Assembly: GCF_011391645.1 (NCBI RefSeq)
Contig: NZ_JAABQC010000006.1
Location: forward strand, 1-47,634
Length of the DNA: 47,634 bases
Direction of reading: 5' to 3'
From: Rhodoferax sp.
GTDB taxonomy: Bacteria; Pseudomonadota; Gammaproteobacteria; Burkholderiales; Burkholderiaceae_C
In this document: in pieces, positions 10,702 to 20,252 of the stretch
How positions within the stretch are numbered: position 1 is the first letter of the stretch
How the letters are laid out: each line of letters opens with the position of its first letter
Notes under the pieces: generated by a model
What the model was told of the DNA's origin: nothing
Databases searched by the model: none
The model's input: only the letters and a program-made list of their open reading frames with translations
Translations under genes and position numbers: made by a program

Positions 10702-10712
10702 GGAACGCAGCC

Positions 10713-11897
10713 ATGGCAATCTTGTCAGTCAACGCGGGCTCGTCAACCCTTAAATTCTCCCTCTACCCACTGGCGCAGCAGCAGGTTCAGCCGCAGATGC
10801 TCAACGGCAGCATCGACGGCCTTGAGCCCGGCGGTTTGCCTGAAATGCGCTGGACTTTCCAGGGTCAGAGTCACAGCCGCAAGCTCGACCTGGGAGACGA
10901 CCAGATCTTTGCCCGAGCCCTGTTGAGCCTGCACGAACTGCTTGCTGCAACGCCGGGCATGCCCGTCATGCAGGCTGTGGTGCACCGGGTGGTGCATGGC
11001 GGCGCGCGCTACCGCGCCAGCGTGGTGGTCACCGACGCCGTGCTGGCGGACCTGACGCAACTCATTTCGCTGGCGCCCTTGCACCAACCCGCCAATCTGG
11101 AAGGCATACGCGCCTTTTCGCAGGCTTTTGCCGGCTTGCCGCAAGTGGCATGTTTTGACACTGCTTTCCATGCCACTTTGCCCGAGGTTGATTACCGCTT
11201 TGCCTTGCCGGAAGCGCTGCACCAGCAGGGCCTGCGCCGTTACGGTTTTCATGGGTTGTCATACCAGTATGTGATGGGTGTGCTGCAGCAAGGCAGTGCC
11301 AACGGCAACGGCCGGGTACTGATGGCGCACCTTGGCAATGGTGCCAGTCTCTGCGCGGCCCAGGCCGGCCAGAGTTGCGCGACCAGCATGGGTTTCTCGG
11401 CGCTTGACGGCCTGATGATGGGTACCCGTCCGGGGTCGCTGGACTCAGGCGTCCTGCTGTATCTGGTTGAGCAGGGCTGGGACCACGACCGTCTGGTAAA
11501 GCTGCTGTACAAGCAAAGCGGTCTGCTCGGTGTGTCGGGGGTGTCGGCTGACATGCGGCGCCTGAGGGCAGACACTTCGCCTGCTGCCAAATTGGCGGTG
11601 GACATGTTTACCTACCGGGTGGCGCGTGAAAGCGGGGCGCTTGTCGCCTGCCTGCAAGGGCTTGATGTGCTTGCCTTCAGCGGCGGCATTGGCGAGCATG
11701 ACGTGGCCCTGCGTGCCGAACTTGGGCAGCGCATGGCGTGGCTTGGGGTGCAGATCGACCCGCTGCGCAATGCCCACGCCACCGCCGACCAGGTGATGTC
11801 GATCCACGCGCCAGGCAGTGCCGTCGAAGTCTGGGTGGTTCCCACCGATGAAGGTGTTGTGGCGGCGCGTGAAGCGGCGCGACTACTGCGCGCTTGA
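10713..11897 (+). CDS. ackA: Acetate kinase
   Basis: A 394-residue ASKHA-fold kinase that interconverts acetyl phosphate and ADP with acetate and ATP. All core motifs are present: N-terminal SVNAGSSTLKFSLY, substrate Arg in VHRVVHGG, ACFDTAFHATLP with the catalytic Asp, RYGFHGLSYQYV with the catalytic His, AHLGNGASLCA, and FSGGIGEHD near the C-terminus. It follows maoC-pta by 11 nt, so the two are almost certainly cotranscribed as a Pta-AckA pathway. Confidence 0.95.
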   Translation: MAILSVNAGSSTLKFSLYPLAQQQVQPQMLNGSIDGLEPGGLPEMRWTFQGQSHSRKLDLGDDQIFARALLSLHELLAATPGMPVMQAVVHRVVHGGARYRASVVVTDAVLADLTQLISLAPLHQPANLEGIRAFSQAFAGLPQVACFDTAFHATLPEVDYRFALPEALHQQGLRRYGFHGLSYQYVMGVLQQGSANGNGRVLMAHLGNGASLCAAQAGQSCATSMGFSALDGLMMGTRPGSLDSGVLLYLVEQGWDHDRLVKLLYKQSGLLGVSGVSADMRRLRADTSPAAKLAVDMFTYRVARESGALVACLQGLDVLAFSGGIGEHDVALRAELGQRMAWLGVQIDPLRNAHATADQVMSIHAPGSAVEVWVVPTDEGVVAAREAARLLRA

Positions 11898-11960
11898 GGC
11901 CTGGCCTGCGCTGCCGAACACCGGGCGCAGCGGCGCGCCGTACTTTGCGATACTCGGCGC

Positions 11961-12731
11961 ATGCAGCTTCAAGATATTCTTTATTCCCAGGGCTTTGGCA
12001 CCCGGCGCGTCTGCGCAGGGCTGATCCAGCAGGGGCTCGTCCAGGTTTATGAACCGGGTGAGCCGCCGACTTTAGCCAGATGTGTTCAGTCGACGGCTGA
12101 ATTCGAGGCAAAAGGTCTGCGCTTTCAGGTGCAGGGGGCAGACTGGCCCTACGCCGAAAGGGCTTACATCATGCTCCACAAACCGGCTGCCACCGAATGC
12201 TCGCAAAAGCCGTCCACTTACCCCAGTATCTACACCCTGCTGCCATCGCCCTTGCGTTTGCGGCCGCAAAAAGGCGCTGTGCAGGGCGTGCAGGCGGTGG
12301 GCCGGCTTGACCAGGACACCACCGGCTTGCTGCTGCTCACCGACGACGGCAAGTTCATCCACCGCATGAGTTCGCCGCGCCACCATGTGCCCAAGGTCTA
12401 TGAGGTCACAGTCAAACACCCGCTCGATACGCGCCAGGTCAGCCAGTTGCTGGCCGGTGTGGTGCTCGACGACGACCCCAAGCCGGTGCGCGCCGCAGCC
12501 TGCGAGGCCGTATCTGAATTCCATCTGCGCCTGACGCTCACCGAGGGCAAATACCACCAGGTCAAACGCATGGTGGCCGCGGTGAGTAATCGTGTCGAGG
12601 CCCTGCATCGCTCCCAGATCGGCGGGCTGCGTTTGCCTGACGACCTGGCGCCCGGCCAATGGCGCTGGCTCGGTCAGGCGGACCTCGCCAGCATCGCGGG
12701 CGAGCCCGCTGAGGTATGCTCAGACCAATGA
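11961..12731 (+). CDS. rsuA: 16S rRNA pseudouridine(516) synthase RsuA
   Basis: A 256-residue member of the RsuA/RluB family. An N-terminal S4 RNA-binding domain (MQLQDILYSQGFGTRRVCAG) precedes the catalytic domain with GRLDQDTTGLLLLTDDG, whose first Asp is the family nucleophile. The closely following SSPRHHVPKVYEVTV matches RsuA more than RluE/F. It modifies U516 of 16S rRNA during small-subunit assembly. Its stop overlaps the next gene's start in an ATGA. Confidence 0.9.
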   Translation: MQLQDILYSQGFGTRRVCAGLIQQGLVQVYEPGEPPTLARCVQSTAEFEAKGLRFQVQGADWPYAERAYIMLHKPAATECSQKPSTYPSIYTLLPSPLRLRPQKGAVQGVQAVGRLDQDTTGLLLLTDDGKFIHRMSSPRHHVPKVYEVTVKHPLDTRQVSQLLAGVVLDDDPKPVRAAACEAVSEFHLRLTLTEGKYHQVKRMVAAVSNRVEALHRSQIGGLRLPDDLAPGQWRWLGQADLASIAGEPAEVCSDQ

Positions 12732-13636
12732 GGCTCCTGTTTGATTCCTTCTGGCGTGCAGTGGCTTACGGCCTGAAGCCCCGGGTCGTGGCGCTGTCGT
12801 TTTTACCGCTGCTTCTCATCACCGGCCTTGCCATGGGCCTGGGTTACTTTTACTGGGACGGGGTGCTGACGTCGGTGCGGCTGTGGCTGGAAACGTCGAC
12901 GCTGGTGACCAGCATTTCTGGCTGGTTGCAAAGCTTTGGCATGGGTAACCTGAAAGTGGTGCTGGCACCCCTGATCGTGATTGTTGTGGTGACACCGGTG
13001 ATTGTGGTGTTTTCGCTGCTGGTGGTCGCGCTCATGATGACCCCGGCACTCACCGCTCTGGTGGCCAAAAACCGGTTTCCTGCACTCGAACGCAAACGCG
13101 GCGGCTCGCTGCTCGCCAGCCTTGGCTGGTCGCTGGTGTCCACCCTGCTGGCGCTGCTGGCGCTGGTGGTGTCGGTGCCGCTGTGGCTGATTCCACCCCT
13201 GATCCTGATCTTGCCGCCACTCATCTGGGGCTGGCTCACCTACCGGGTCATGGCTTTCGACGCGCTGGCCGAACATGCCAGCAGTGAGGAGCGGCGTGAG
13301 ATTTTTCGCCGCCACCGGCTCAGCCTGCTCGGTATCGGCCTGTTTTGCGGCTACCTGGGTGCAGCCCCGAGCCTGATCTGGGCATCGGGCGTGCTGTTTG
13401 TTGCCGCCTTTGTGGTGCTGGTACCGGTTGCCATCTGGCTTTACACGATGGTGTTTGCACTGGCCTCGTTGTGGTTTGCGCACTATTGCCTGGCTGCCTT
13501 GCAGGCGCTACGAAACGAACGCGCAGTTGCCGCTGCTGCGCCAGTGCCACCCGACGCCATGACGTTTGATCCTTTAACCCCTATCCTGAGTCATGAACCC
13601 GACCCCATCGATCCATCCCAACCTGTCCGGAAGTGA
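12728..13636 (+). CDS. EI24 (CysZ-like) family membrane protein
   Basis: A 302-residue integral membrane protein with several long hydrophobic segments (for example LPLLLITGLAMGLGYFYW, VLAPLIVIVVVTPVIVVFSL, LLALVVSVPLWLIPPLILIL). The N-terminal FDSFWRAVAYGLKPRVVALS is typical of the EI24 family that includes the sulfate permease CysZ. The C-terminal tail is soluble and proline-rich. I chose the ATG at 12728 because it gives an ATGA overlap with rsuA; the track's ATG at 12716 has no room for a ribosome binding site. Substrate is unknown. Its 3' end overlaps the next gene by 44 nt. Confidence 0.8.
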   Translation: MRLLFDSFWRAVAYGLKPRVVALSFLPLLLITGLAMGLGYFYWDGVLTSVRLWLETSTLVTSISGWLQSFGMGNLKVVLAPLIVIVVVTPVIVVFSLLVVALMMTPALTALVAKNRFPALERKRGGSLLASLGWSLVSTLLALLALVVSVPLWLIPPLILILPPLIWGWLTYRVMAFDALAEHASSEERREIFRRHRLSLLGIGLFCGYLGAAPSLIWASGVLFVAAFVVLVPVAIWLYTMVFALASLWFAHYCLAALQALRNERAVAAAAPVPPDAMTFDPLTPILSHEPDPIDPSQPVRK

Positions 13637-14441
13637 CCCGGCGCCAGACTTTGGCCTGATCATCATCGGCGACGAAATTCTGTCGGGCAAGCGTGTCGAC
13701 AAGCATTTGCCCAAGGTGATCGAGTTGCTCAAGGCGCGCAGCCTGCCCCTGGCCTGGGCGGAGTATGTGGGTGACGACCCGGAGCGCATCACCGCCGCCT
13801 TACAGCGCGCTTTTGCGTCGGGTGACGTGGTCTTTTCCACCGGCGGAATTGGTGCCACGCCAGACGACCATACCCGCCAGTGCGCCGCGCGCGCGTTGGG
13901 CGTGGAACTGGCGCTGCACACGCAGGCCAAGGCACTGATCGAACAACGCATGCAAGACACGGCGCTGGAGCAAGGCAAACCGTATGACCCCAGCCAGGCT
14001 GACAATTTGCACCGCCTCAACATGGGTGTTTTTCCGCAGGGCGCGCAGATCATTCCCAACCCGTACAACAAGATTCCCGGTTTCAGTTGTGGCAACGTTC
14101 ACTTCGTCCCGGGGTTTCCCGTCATGGCCTGGCCCATGATTGCGTGGGTGCTTGACACCCATTACGCGGCGTTTTTGGGCAAAAATGGCTGGCTGGAGCG
14201 TTCGGTGATCGTTTTTGGTGCCATGGAAGCAACCTTGACGCCACTGATGGAATCCATTGAGCGCGACTTTGCCGGTATCAAGGTGTTCAGCCTTCCCAGT
14301 GTCGACCATCCGGACTATGGCCGCCACATTGAGCTTGGCGTCAAAGGAGTGCCCGATGACGTGACCCCTGCCTTTGCGGCATTGGTGGACGGGTTGGCAC
14401 CCTTTGGGGTCAAGCTTGGCCCTGAAATGGTGCGCCGCTGA
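13593..14441 (+). CDS. CinA/MoaB-like molybdopterin-binding domain protein
   Basis: A 282-residue protein of the competence/damage-inducible CinA N-terminal type (MoCF_biosynth fold). Visible are LIIIGDEILSGKRVDKHLPK, the ligand loop FSTGGIGATPDDHTRQCAA and PNPYNKIPGFSCGNVHFVPG. The C-terminal nicotinamide-nucleotide amidase domain of full CinA is absent, so the biochemical role (perhaps nucleotide pyrophosphatase-like) cannot be fixed. It starts inside the end of the EI24 gene, a 44-nt overlap; no later in-frame ATG would keep the conserved N-terminus. Confidence 0.82.
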   Translation: MNPTPSIHPNLSGSDPAPDFGLIIIGDEILSGKRVDKHLPKVIELLKARSLPLAWAEYVGDDPERITAALQRAFASGDVVFSTGGIGATPDDHTRQCAARALGVELALHTQAKALIEQRMQDTALEQGKPYDPSQADNLHRLNMGVFPQGAQIIPNPYNKIPGFSCGNVHFVPGFPVMAWPMIAWVLDTHYAAFLGKNGWLERSVIVFGAMEATLTPLMESIERDFAGIKVFSLPSVDHPDYGRHIELGVKGVPDDVTPAFAALVDGLAPFGVKLGPEMVRR

Positions 14442-14466
14442 CTTTTTGATCCTGATTGTTGTTTTT

Positions 14467-14483
14467 TGCACCCATTCAGTGCA
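14467..14483. promoter_or_regulatory. NtrC (NRI) binding site upstream of glnA
   Basis: TGCACCCATTCAGTGCA is a TGCAC-N7-GTGCA perfect dyad of 17 bp, the geometry and half-sites of the classical NtrC enhancer (TGCACCAAAATGGTGCA). It lies about 135 bp upstream of the sigma-54 promoter, a normal enhancer distance. Confidence 0.85.
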
Positions 14484-14610
14484 TTTGTGTTGAGTCGATG
14501 TGACATGTAAGGGTCTCAATTCGCATACCCTGGCGTCTGTCCCATTTGAAAGTGTCAAAACTCAAGGCAAAATATGCCTCATGACGGATCTGCTCGAAAA
14601 GCGACGGGTC

Positions 14611-14626
14611 TGGCACAGAACCTGCA
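14611..14626 (+). promoter_or_regulatory. Sigma-54 promoter of glnA
   Basis: TGGCACAGAACCTGCA matches the -24/-12 consensus TGGCAC-N5-TTGCA with one mismatch and exact spacing. It ends about 50 bp before the glnA ATG. With the NtrC site upstream and ntrB/ntrC downstream, nitrogen-limited transcription of glnA is strongly predicted. Confidence 0.9.
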
Positions 14627-14674
14627 TTCCCAAGCTCAAACCCCTTTTTAACAACTATTCTTTTGGAGTAATCA

Positions 14675-16090
14675 ATGGCAAAGACTGTCGCAGACGTGAT
14701 GAAGATGGTGAAGGACAACGAAGTCAAGTTTGTTGACTTCCGTTTCACCGATACCCGTGGCAAAGAGCAGCACGTGACCGTGCCTGTGTCCCACTTTGAC
14801 GAAGACAAGTTCAGCTCGGGTCACGCATTTGACGGTTCTTCCGTTGCCGGCTGGAAAGGCATTGAAGCGTCTGACATGCAACTCATGCCCGACCCCAACA
14901 CAGCCAACATCGACCCGTTCTTCGAAGAAACCACGCTCTTTATGAGCTGTGACGTGATTGAACCCACTGACGGTAAAGGCTACGAACGTGATCCTCGCTC
15001 GGTGGCGCATCGCGCCGAGGCCTACCTCAAGGCATCCGGCATGGGTGACACCGCCTACTTCGGTCCCGAGCCAGAATTCTTCTTGTTTGACGACGTGCGC
15101 TGGAACACTGACATGTCCGGCACCTTTTTCAAGATTGACGACTACGAAGCACCCTGGAATTCCGGCAAAAAAATGGAAGGCGGCAACCGTGGCCACCGTC
15201 CCAGCACCAAAGGCGGCTACTTCCCGGTGCCCCCCGTGGACAGCACCCAGGACATGCGGTCTGAGATGTCCTTGATTCTTGAATCCTTGGGCATCCCGGT
15301 TGAAGTGCACCACCACGAAGTGGCAGCCCCTGGCCAATGCGAATTGGGCACCAAGTTCAGCACGCTGGTACAGCGCGCCGACTGGACCCAGGTCTTGAAG
15401 TACGTGGTGCAAAACGTGGCCAACGCCTACGGCAAAACCGCCACCTTCATGCCCAAGCCCATCGTTGGCGACAACGGCAGCGGCATGCATGTGCACCAGT
15501 CGATCTGGAAAGACGGCAAAAACCTGTTTGCTGGCGACGGTTATGCAGGTTTGAGCGACTTCGCCCTGTACTACATCGGCGGCATCATCAAGCACGCTCG
15601 CGCCCTGAACGCCATCACCAACCCCGGCACCAACAGCTACAAGCGCCTGGTGCCTGGTTTTGAGGCACCCGTCAAGTTGGCTTACTCCGCCAAGAACCGC
15701 TCGGCTTCGATCCGCATTCCCTATGTGGCCAACCCCAAGGGCCGTCGCATTGAGGCGCGTTTCCCTGATCCGCTGATGAACCCCTACCTGGGCTTCTCGG
15801 CCCTGATGATGGCGGGTCTGGATGGCATTGAAAACAAAATCCACCCGGGCGAAGCGGCCACCAAGGACCTGTACCACCTGCCTCCGGAAGAAAACGCACT
15901 GATTCCGACCGTCTGCCACAGCCTGGACCAGGCGCTGGAATGCCTGGATGCAGACCGTGGCTTCCTGACCAAGGGCGGTGTCTTTACCGACGGTTTGCTC
16001 GATGCCTACATCGAACTCAAAATGGGCGAAGTCACGCGCTTGCGCATGGCCACCCACCCAATTGAATTTGACATGTACTATTCGCTGTAG
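14675..16090 (+). CDS. glnA: Glutamine synthetase, type I
   Basis: A 471-residue GSI enzyme that makes glutamine from glutamate, ammonia and ATP as a dodecamer. Visible motifs include [16 protein letters not shown], the metal-binding [24 protein letters not shown], the ATP-binding [34 protein letters not shown], and a C-terminal [17 protein letters not shown] followed by [10 protein letters not shown]. The latter carries the tyrosine adenylylated by GlnE in proteobacteria. GGAG lies 8 nt before the ATG. It has a sigma-54/NtrC control region upstream and a terminator right after the stop, so it can be expressed apart from ntrBC. Confidence 0.98.
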   Translation: MAKTVADVMKMVKDNEVKFVDFRFTDTRGKEQHVTVPVSHFDEDKFSSGHAFDGSSVAGWKGIEASDMQLMPDPNTANIDPFFEETTLFMSCDVIEPTDGKGYERDPRSVAHRAEAYLKASGMGDTAYFGPEPEFFLFDDVRWNTDMSGTFFKIDDYEAPWNSGKKMEGGNRGHRPSTKGGYFPVPPVDSTQDMRSEMSLILESLGIPVEVHHHEVAAPGQCELGTKFSTLVQRADWTQVLKYVVQNVANAYGKTATFMPKPIVGDNGSGMHVHQSIWKDGKNLFAGDGYAGLSDFALYYIGGIIKHARALNAITNPGTNSYKRLVPGFEAPVKLAYSAKNRSASIRIPYVANPKGRRIEARFPDPLMNPYLGFSALMMAGLDGIENKIHPGEAATKDLYHLPPEENALIPTVCHSLDQALECLDADRGFLTKGGVFTDGLLDAYIELKMGEVTRLRMATHPIEFDMYYSL

Positions 16091-16110
16091 TCGGCTGCCA
16101 AGGTCAAAGA

Positions 16111-16138
16111 AAAGGACGGCCTCGGCCGTCCTTTTCTT
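16111..16138 (+). terminator. Rho-independent terminator of glnA
   Basis: AAAGGACGGC-CTCG-GCCGTCCTTT is a perfect ten-base-pair stem followed by TCTT. It begins 20 bp after the glnA stop, separating glnA from the downstream genes. Confidence 0.93.
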
Positions 16139-16225
16139 ATTGTGGGAAACTCAACACCCGCCAAGCCTGCATTTGCGATCAAAGGATGCCGTGCTTCTGA
16201 CAGTTAGAAAAGGGTTTGAATTTTT

Positions 16226-16738
16226 ATGACAAGAATCACCTCGACAGGTTTGTTGCTTTTGGTGCTGTCAACGAGCGCGCAGGCGCAGGCGACAGATCGC
16301 ATCTACCGTTGCGGAAACGCCTACACCAATACGGTCACACAAGAGGAGGCCAAAAAATGCAAGCTGATTGAAGGCGGCAACCTCACCGTGGTGCAGGGCA
16401 CCCTCCCGGCCAAAGCGTCCTCGCAACCCAGTGCTGGCAGCACCGCCAGTACTCCCAGTTCCGGGCCACGCGTGAATAGCGTTGAACAAAAATCGCGCGA
16501 CTCCGATGCGCGTCTGATCTTGCAGGCAGAGCTTAAAAATGCCGAGGAGCGCCATGCGGAACTGCTCAAGGAATACAACAACGGCACGCCCGACCGGCGC
16601 AACGACGAGGGCCCCGATTCCCAGCGCTACCGAGATCGTGTGGCCGATCTCAAAGCCAAGCTGCTGCGCAACGAGAGCGATATCGCCGGCATTCGCCGCG
16701 AGTTGGAGCGCCTGCCCGCCAGCACAGCAGCGCGCTAG
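16226..16738 (+). CDS. Hypothetical secreted protein, DUF4124-like, with coiled coil
   Basis: A 170-residue protein with a signal peptide (TGLLLLVLSTSAQAQA). A short segment, DRIYRCGNAYTNTVTQEEAKKC, resembles the DUF4124 type seen in betaproteobacterial envelope proteins. A Ser/Pro/Ala-rich linker leads to a charged coiled-coil half (ILQAELKNAEERHAELLKEY, then RDRVADLKAKLLRNESDIAG). Two cysteines in the N-terminal segment could form a periplasmic disulfide. It ends 15 bp before ntrB and may share its transcript. Function is unknown. Confidence 0.72.
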   Translation: MTRITSTGLLLLVLSTSAQAQATDRIYRCGNAYTNTVTQEEAKKCKLIEGGNLTVVQGTLPAKASSQPSAGSTASTPSSGPRVNSVEQKSRDSDARLILQAELKNAEERHAELLKEYNNGTPDRRNDEGPDSQRYRDRVADLKAKLLRNESDIAGIRRELERLPASTAAR

Positions 16739-16753
16739 GTCATTTCAGCACCG

Positions 16754-17854
16754 ATGAACTTGAAGCTGCCTTTCCCCAAATTTCGGCCAGTCGCGGCCAG
16801 CATGCCAAGTCAGCGCTTTGGGGCATTTGACTTGCTGGCCACGCTGGTGGCGGTGGTGCAAAGCGACGGCACGGTGGTGTTCGCCAACGCGGCGCTGGAG
16901 GACGCGCTGGGCCTGTCGCGGCGCACCATCGTGGGTTCATATTTGCCAGACTCCTTTACCGAGCCCGCCCATTTGCAAACCGCCCTTCAGGCTGCTGGCA
17001 GCAATGAATTTGCCGCCCTGCGCTACGATGCCAAGCTGCTGCGCCTGGGGCGCGAATTGTTGCCGGTGCACGTGATCGTGACACAAACCGAAAGCGCCGA
17101 CATCATCGTGGAACTGCTGCCGCTGGAGCAGCAGGCACGTCAGGACCGGGAGGAGCGGCTGGCCGAACAGGCACAAGCCAACAAGGAGCTGATTCGCAAC
17201 CTGGCCCATGAAATCAAAAACCCGCTGGGCGGTATTCGTGGCGCGGCGCAGTTGTTGGAGCTGGAGCTGGCCCAGCCCGAGCTCTCGGAATACACCCAGG
17301 TCATCATCCACGAAGCGGATCGGCTGCAGTCGCTGGTGGACCGCCTGCTGGCACCGCACCGCCGGCCGCATGTGGTGGGCGATGTGAACATTCACGAAGT
17401 CTGCGAACGGGTGCGCTCGCTGATTCTGGCAGAGTTCCCCAGGGGGCTCAAGGTGGTGCAGGACTACGACACCTCGATCCCGGAGTTCCGTGGCGACCGT
17501 GAGCAGCTCATTCAGGCCCTCATCAACATCGCCCACAACGCGGCTCAAGCGTTGAGTGAGCGCATCAGTCAAGGCGATGGACAGATTATTTTTCGTACCC
17601 GGGTGGCGCGACAAACCACTTTCGGCAAACAACGCTACCGGTTGGCATTGGAATTGCATGTGATTGACAACGGGCCTGGCGTGCCAGACTCGATCAAAGG
17701 CCGAATTTTCTACCCGCTGGTGTCGGGGCGCGAGGGTGGCTCGGGGCTGGGTTTGACATTGGCGCAAACCTTCGTCCAGCAGCACCATGGACTGATCGAG
17801 TGTGACAGTGTGCCGGGCGCCACGGATTTCAAAATTCTGATTCCTCTGCCCTGA
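16754..17854 (+). CDS. glnL: Nitrogen regulation sensor kinase NtrB (GlnL)
   Basis: A 366-residue soluble histidine kinase. An N-terminal PAS domain (about 20-125) precedes the H-box LAHEIKNPLGGIRGAAQLLE with the phosphorylated His. The kinase core follows: N-box INIAHNAAQAL, G1 VIDNGPGVPD and G2 GGSGLGLTLAQTF. It phosphorylates NtrC under nitrogen limitation and acts as a phosphatase when PII (GlnB) signals sufficiency. It starts shortly after the hypothetical gene and precedes ntrC by 78 bp on the same strand. Confidence 0.95.
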   Translation: MNLKLPFPKFRPVAASMPSQRFGAFDLLATLVAVVQSDGTVVFANAALEDALGLSRRTIVGSYLPDSFTEPAHLQTALQAAGSNEFAALRYDAKLLRLGRELLPVHVIVTQTESADIIVELLPLEQQARQDREERLAEQAQANKELIRNLAHEIKNPLGGIRGAAQLLELELAQPELSEYTQVIIHEADRLQSLVDRLLAPHRRPHVVGDVNIHEVCERVRSLILAEFPRGLKVVQDYDTSIPEFRGDREQLIQALINIAHNAAQALSERISQGDGQIIFRTRVARQTTFGKQRYRLALELHVIDNGPGVPDSIKGRIFYPLVSGREGGSGLGLTLAQTFVQQHHGLIECDSVPGATDFKILIPLP

Positions 17855-17932
17855 TCGCGAGGGGGTTGCAGCGCATCGCAAGGTGACTGCAAGTGATTGC
17901 GGTGAGGGTACAACCTAAGGTAAGACAAAACA

Positions 17933-19435
17933 ATGAAGCCCATTTGGATCGTAGATGATGACCAGTCCATTCGCTTCGTTTTGGAAAAGGCGCTTTTGCG
18001 CGAGCAACTGCCAAGCCGCAGTTTTACCAATGCGCGCGATGTCCTCGCCGCCCTCGACGAAGACAAGGCGCCGCAGGTGCTGGTCAGCGACATTCGCATG
18101 CCGGGCGGGTCGGGGCTGGACTTGCTTGACAAGGTAAAAGCCAAGTTTCCGGGCCTACCGGTCATCATCATGACCGCCTACTCTGACCTCGACAGCGCGG
18201 TGTCATCCTTTCAGGGCGGTGCCTTCGAGTACCTGCCCAAGCCTTTTGACCTGACCAAGGCTGTCGAGCTGATCCGCCGCGCCGTCGAGGAAAGCCAGCG
18301 CGAGGAGGTGGTCGACGAAGGCATGGCCGACACGCCCGAAATGCTGGGCCAGGCGCCTGCCATGCAGGACGTTTTTCGGGCCATCGGCCGCCTGAGCCAA
18401 AGCAACGTCACGGTCATGATCACGGGTGAGTCGGGCTCGGGCAAAGAGCTGGTGGCGCGCGCGCTGCACAAGCATTCGCCGCGGGCCAATGGCCCGTTTG
18501 TGGCCATCAACACTGCTGCCATTCCCAAAGACCTGCTTGAGTCGGAGCTTTTCGGTCACGAGCGCGGCGCATTTACCGGCGCGCAAACCATGCGCCGGGG
18601 TCGCTTTGAGCAGGCCGATGGCGGCACACTGTTTCTGGATGAGATCGGCGACATGCCGTTTGACCTGCAGACCCGGTTGTTGAGGGTGTTGTCAGACGGC
18701 CATTTTTACCGCGTGGGCGGCCACAGTGCGGTCAAAACCAACGTGCGCGTGATTGCCGCCACCCACCAGAACCTGGAGCAACGCGTCAAGGAAGGCGTGT
18801 TTCGCGAAGACCTGTTTCACCGCCTGAACGTCATCCGCCTGCGGTTGCCGGCACTGCGTGAGCGGCTTGAAGACATCCCCATGCTGACGCGTCATTTTTT
18901 ACAGCAAAGTGCGCGCCAGCTGGGTGTTGAACCCAAGCGTATTTCAGAAGCCGCGCTGGCCTGGATCGGGAACTTTGCTTTTCCGGGCAATGTGCGCCAG
19001 CTGGAAAACATGTGCCACTGGCTCACCGTCATGGCACCCGCGCAGGTGATCGAGCCCAAAGACCTGCCACCTGAAGTCGCGGTCATGCAGGCGCCACCTG
19101 TGCCGCCCGTCGTGATTGGAGCCACCGCTGCGGCGGAACCACCGGCGGTGGTGCAAGTACAAACCGACAAGCCTGATTTGCATAAATCGCCTGATGTGCC
19201 AGCGGCGCCCGCAGCCTCGGAGAGTGGCTGGGAGCAGGGCCTGGATGCCGAGGCCAGTGCCCTGCTTGCGACCGATCGCACCGACGTGTGGGACACCCTG
19301 ACCGCCCGCTTCGAGTCGCGCCTGATTCAGGCGGCCCTGGCCGCCACCCGCGGCCGGCGCATCGATGCCGCGCAAAAGCTCGGCATTGGGCGCAACACCA
19401 TCACCCGCAAAATACAGGAACTTGGTCTGGAATAA
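17933..19435 (+). CDS. glnG: Nitrogen regulator NtrC (GlnG), sigma-54 activator
   Basis: A 500-residue activator with the three expected domains. The receiver (about 1-120) has the phospho-Asp in [13 protein letters not shown] and the KPFD lysine. The AAA+ ATPase (about 140-375) has Walker [15 protein letters not shown], the sigma-54-contacting GAFTGA and Walker [14 protein letters not shown]-terminal Fis-type helix-turn-helix follows ([20 protein letters not shown]). The linker before the HTH is long and rich in Ala, Pro and Val. It should bind the dyad upstream of glnA in this same window. It converges on xthA with only 9 bp between stops. Confidence 0.96.
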   Translation: MKPIWIVDDDQSIRFVLEKALLREQLPSRSFTNARDVLAALDEDKAPQVLVSDIRMPGGSGLDLLDKVKAKFPGLPVIIMTAYSDLDSAVSSFQGGAFEYLPKPFDLTKAVELIRRAVEESQREEVVDEGMADTPEMLGQAPAMQDVFRAIGRLSQSNVTVMITGESGSGKELVARALHKHSPRANGPFVAINTAAIPKDLLESELFGHERGAFTGAQTMRRGRFEQADGGTLFLDEIGDMPFDLQTRLLRVLSDGHFYRVGGHSAVKTNVRVIAATHQNLEQRVKEGVFREDLFHRLNVIRLRLPALRERLEDIPMLTRHFLQQSARQLGVEPKRISEAALAWIGNFAFPGNVRQLENMCHWLTVMAPAQVIEPKDLPPEVAVMQAPPVPPVVIGATAAAEPPAVVQVQTDKPDLHKSPDVPAAPAASESGWEQGLDAEASALLATDRTDVWDTLTARFESRLIQAALAATRGRRIDAAQKLGIGRNTITRKIQELGLE

Positions 19436-19444
19436 GCCCTTGGC

Positions 19445-20248
19445 TCAGGCAAGTTCGACCACCACGGGAGCGTGGTCGCTGGGGCGCTCGTTCTTGCGCG
19501 GGGTCTTGTCGATCCGGCAGGCCGTCACCCTGGGCCTGAGCGCGCCGCTCACCAGAATGTGGTCAATGCGCATGCCGTGATTGCGCCTGAAGCCAAAGTC
19601 CCGGTAGTCCCACCATGAATAACTCTTGGCGGGTTGTGGAAACAGCCGGTGCGCATCATGCAGGCCTAGCGCGATCAGGGCGTTCAACTCATAGCGCTCT
19701 TCGTCAGTGCAATGGATCTGGTCACGCATGCCCTCGGGATCCCACACATCGGCATCGTCAAAGGTGATGTTGAAGTCGCCCATCAGGACCAGCTTTGGGT
19801 GCACCAGCAGTTCGGTGCGAAGCCAACTGCGCAGACCCTTGAGCCAGGCCAGTTTGTACTCGAACTTGTCGCTGCCGGGCTCCTGGCCATTGGGAAAGTA
19901 GGCGCCCACCACGCGAATGCCGTTTGGCAGGTTGTCGGCTGCATCGGGCGCAGCGCCAAAGGCGAATGTGGCGCTGATCACGCGCGCCATATCGTCACCA
20001 AAGCCGGGAATATTACGCACCACATTGTCGGCGGGCGTCTTGCTGAGCAGCGCCACACCGTTGTAGGTCTTCTGGCCAAAACAGCTGGCGTGGTAGCCCG
20101 CTGCCGCAAAGGCGGCATGCGGGAACTTGTCGTCGCTCATCTTGAGCTCCTGCAGCGCCAGCACATCAACCGGGTTGGCGCCAAGCCAGTCCAGCACCTG
20201 GGGCAGGCGCACCGTGAGCGAGTTGATGTTCCAGGTGGCAAGTTTCAT
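19445..20248 (-). CDS. xthA: Exodeoxyribonuclease III
   Basis: A 267-residue Mg-dependent AP endonuclease and 3'-5' exonuclease of base-excision repair. Signatures are MKLATWNINSLTVRLPQVLD, the catalytic Glu in LALQELKMSD, LMGDFNITFDDADVWDP, and C-terminal RIDHILVSGAL and SDHAPVVVEL. I chose the ATG at 20248, with GGAG upstream, over the track start 40 codons earlier, which overlaps folA. It follows folA by 4 nt and is the last gene of a thyA-eamA-folA-xthA run. Confidence 0.94.
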   Translation of the reverse strand: MKLATWNINSLTVRLPQVLDWLGANPVDVLALQELKMSDDKFPHAAFAAAGYHASCFGQKTYNGVALLSKTPADNVVRNIPGFGDDMARVISATFAFGAAPDAADNLPNGIRVVGAYFPNGQEPGSDKFEYKLAWLKGLRSWLRTELLVHPKLVLMGDFNITFDDADVWDPEGMRDQIHCTDEERYELNALIALGLHDAHRLFPQPAKSYSWWDYRDFGFRRNHGMRIDHILVSGALRPRVTACRIDKTPRKNERPSDHAPVVVELA

Positions 20249-20252
20249 GGCC

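Noticed and set aside
14672-16057. 461-residue minus-strand ORF opposite glnA
   Set aside because: Shadow of the glutamine synthetase gene with no known motifs.
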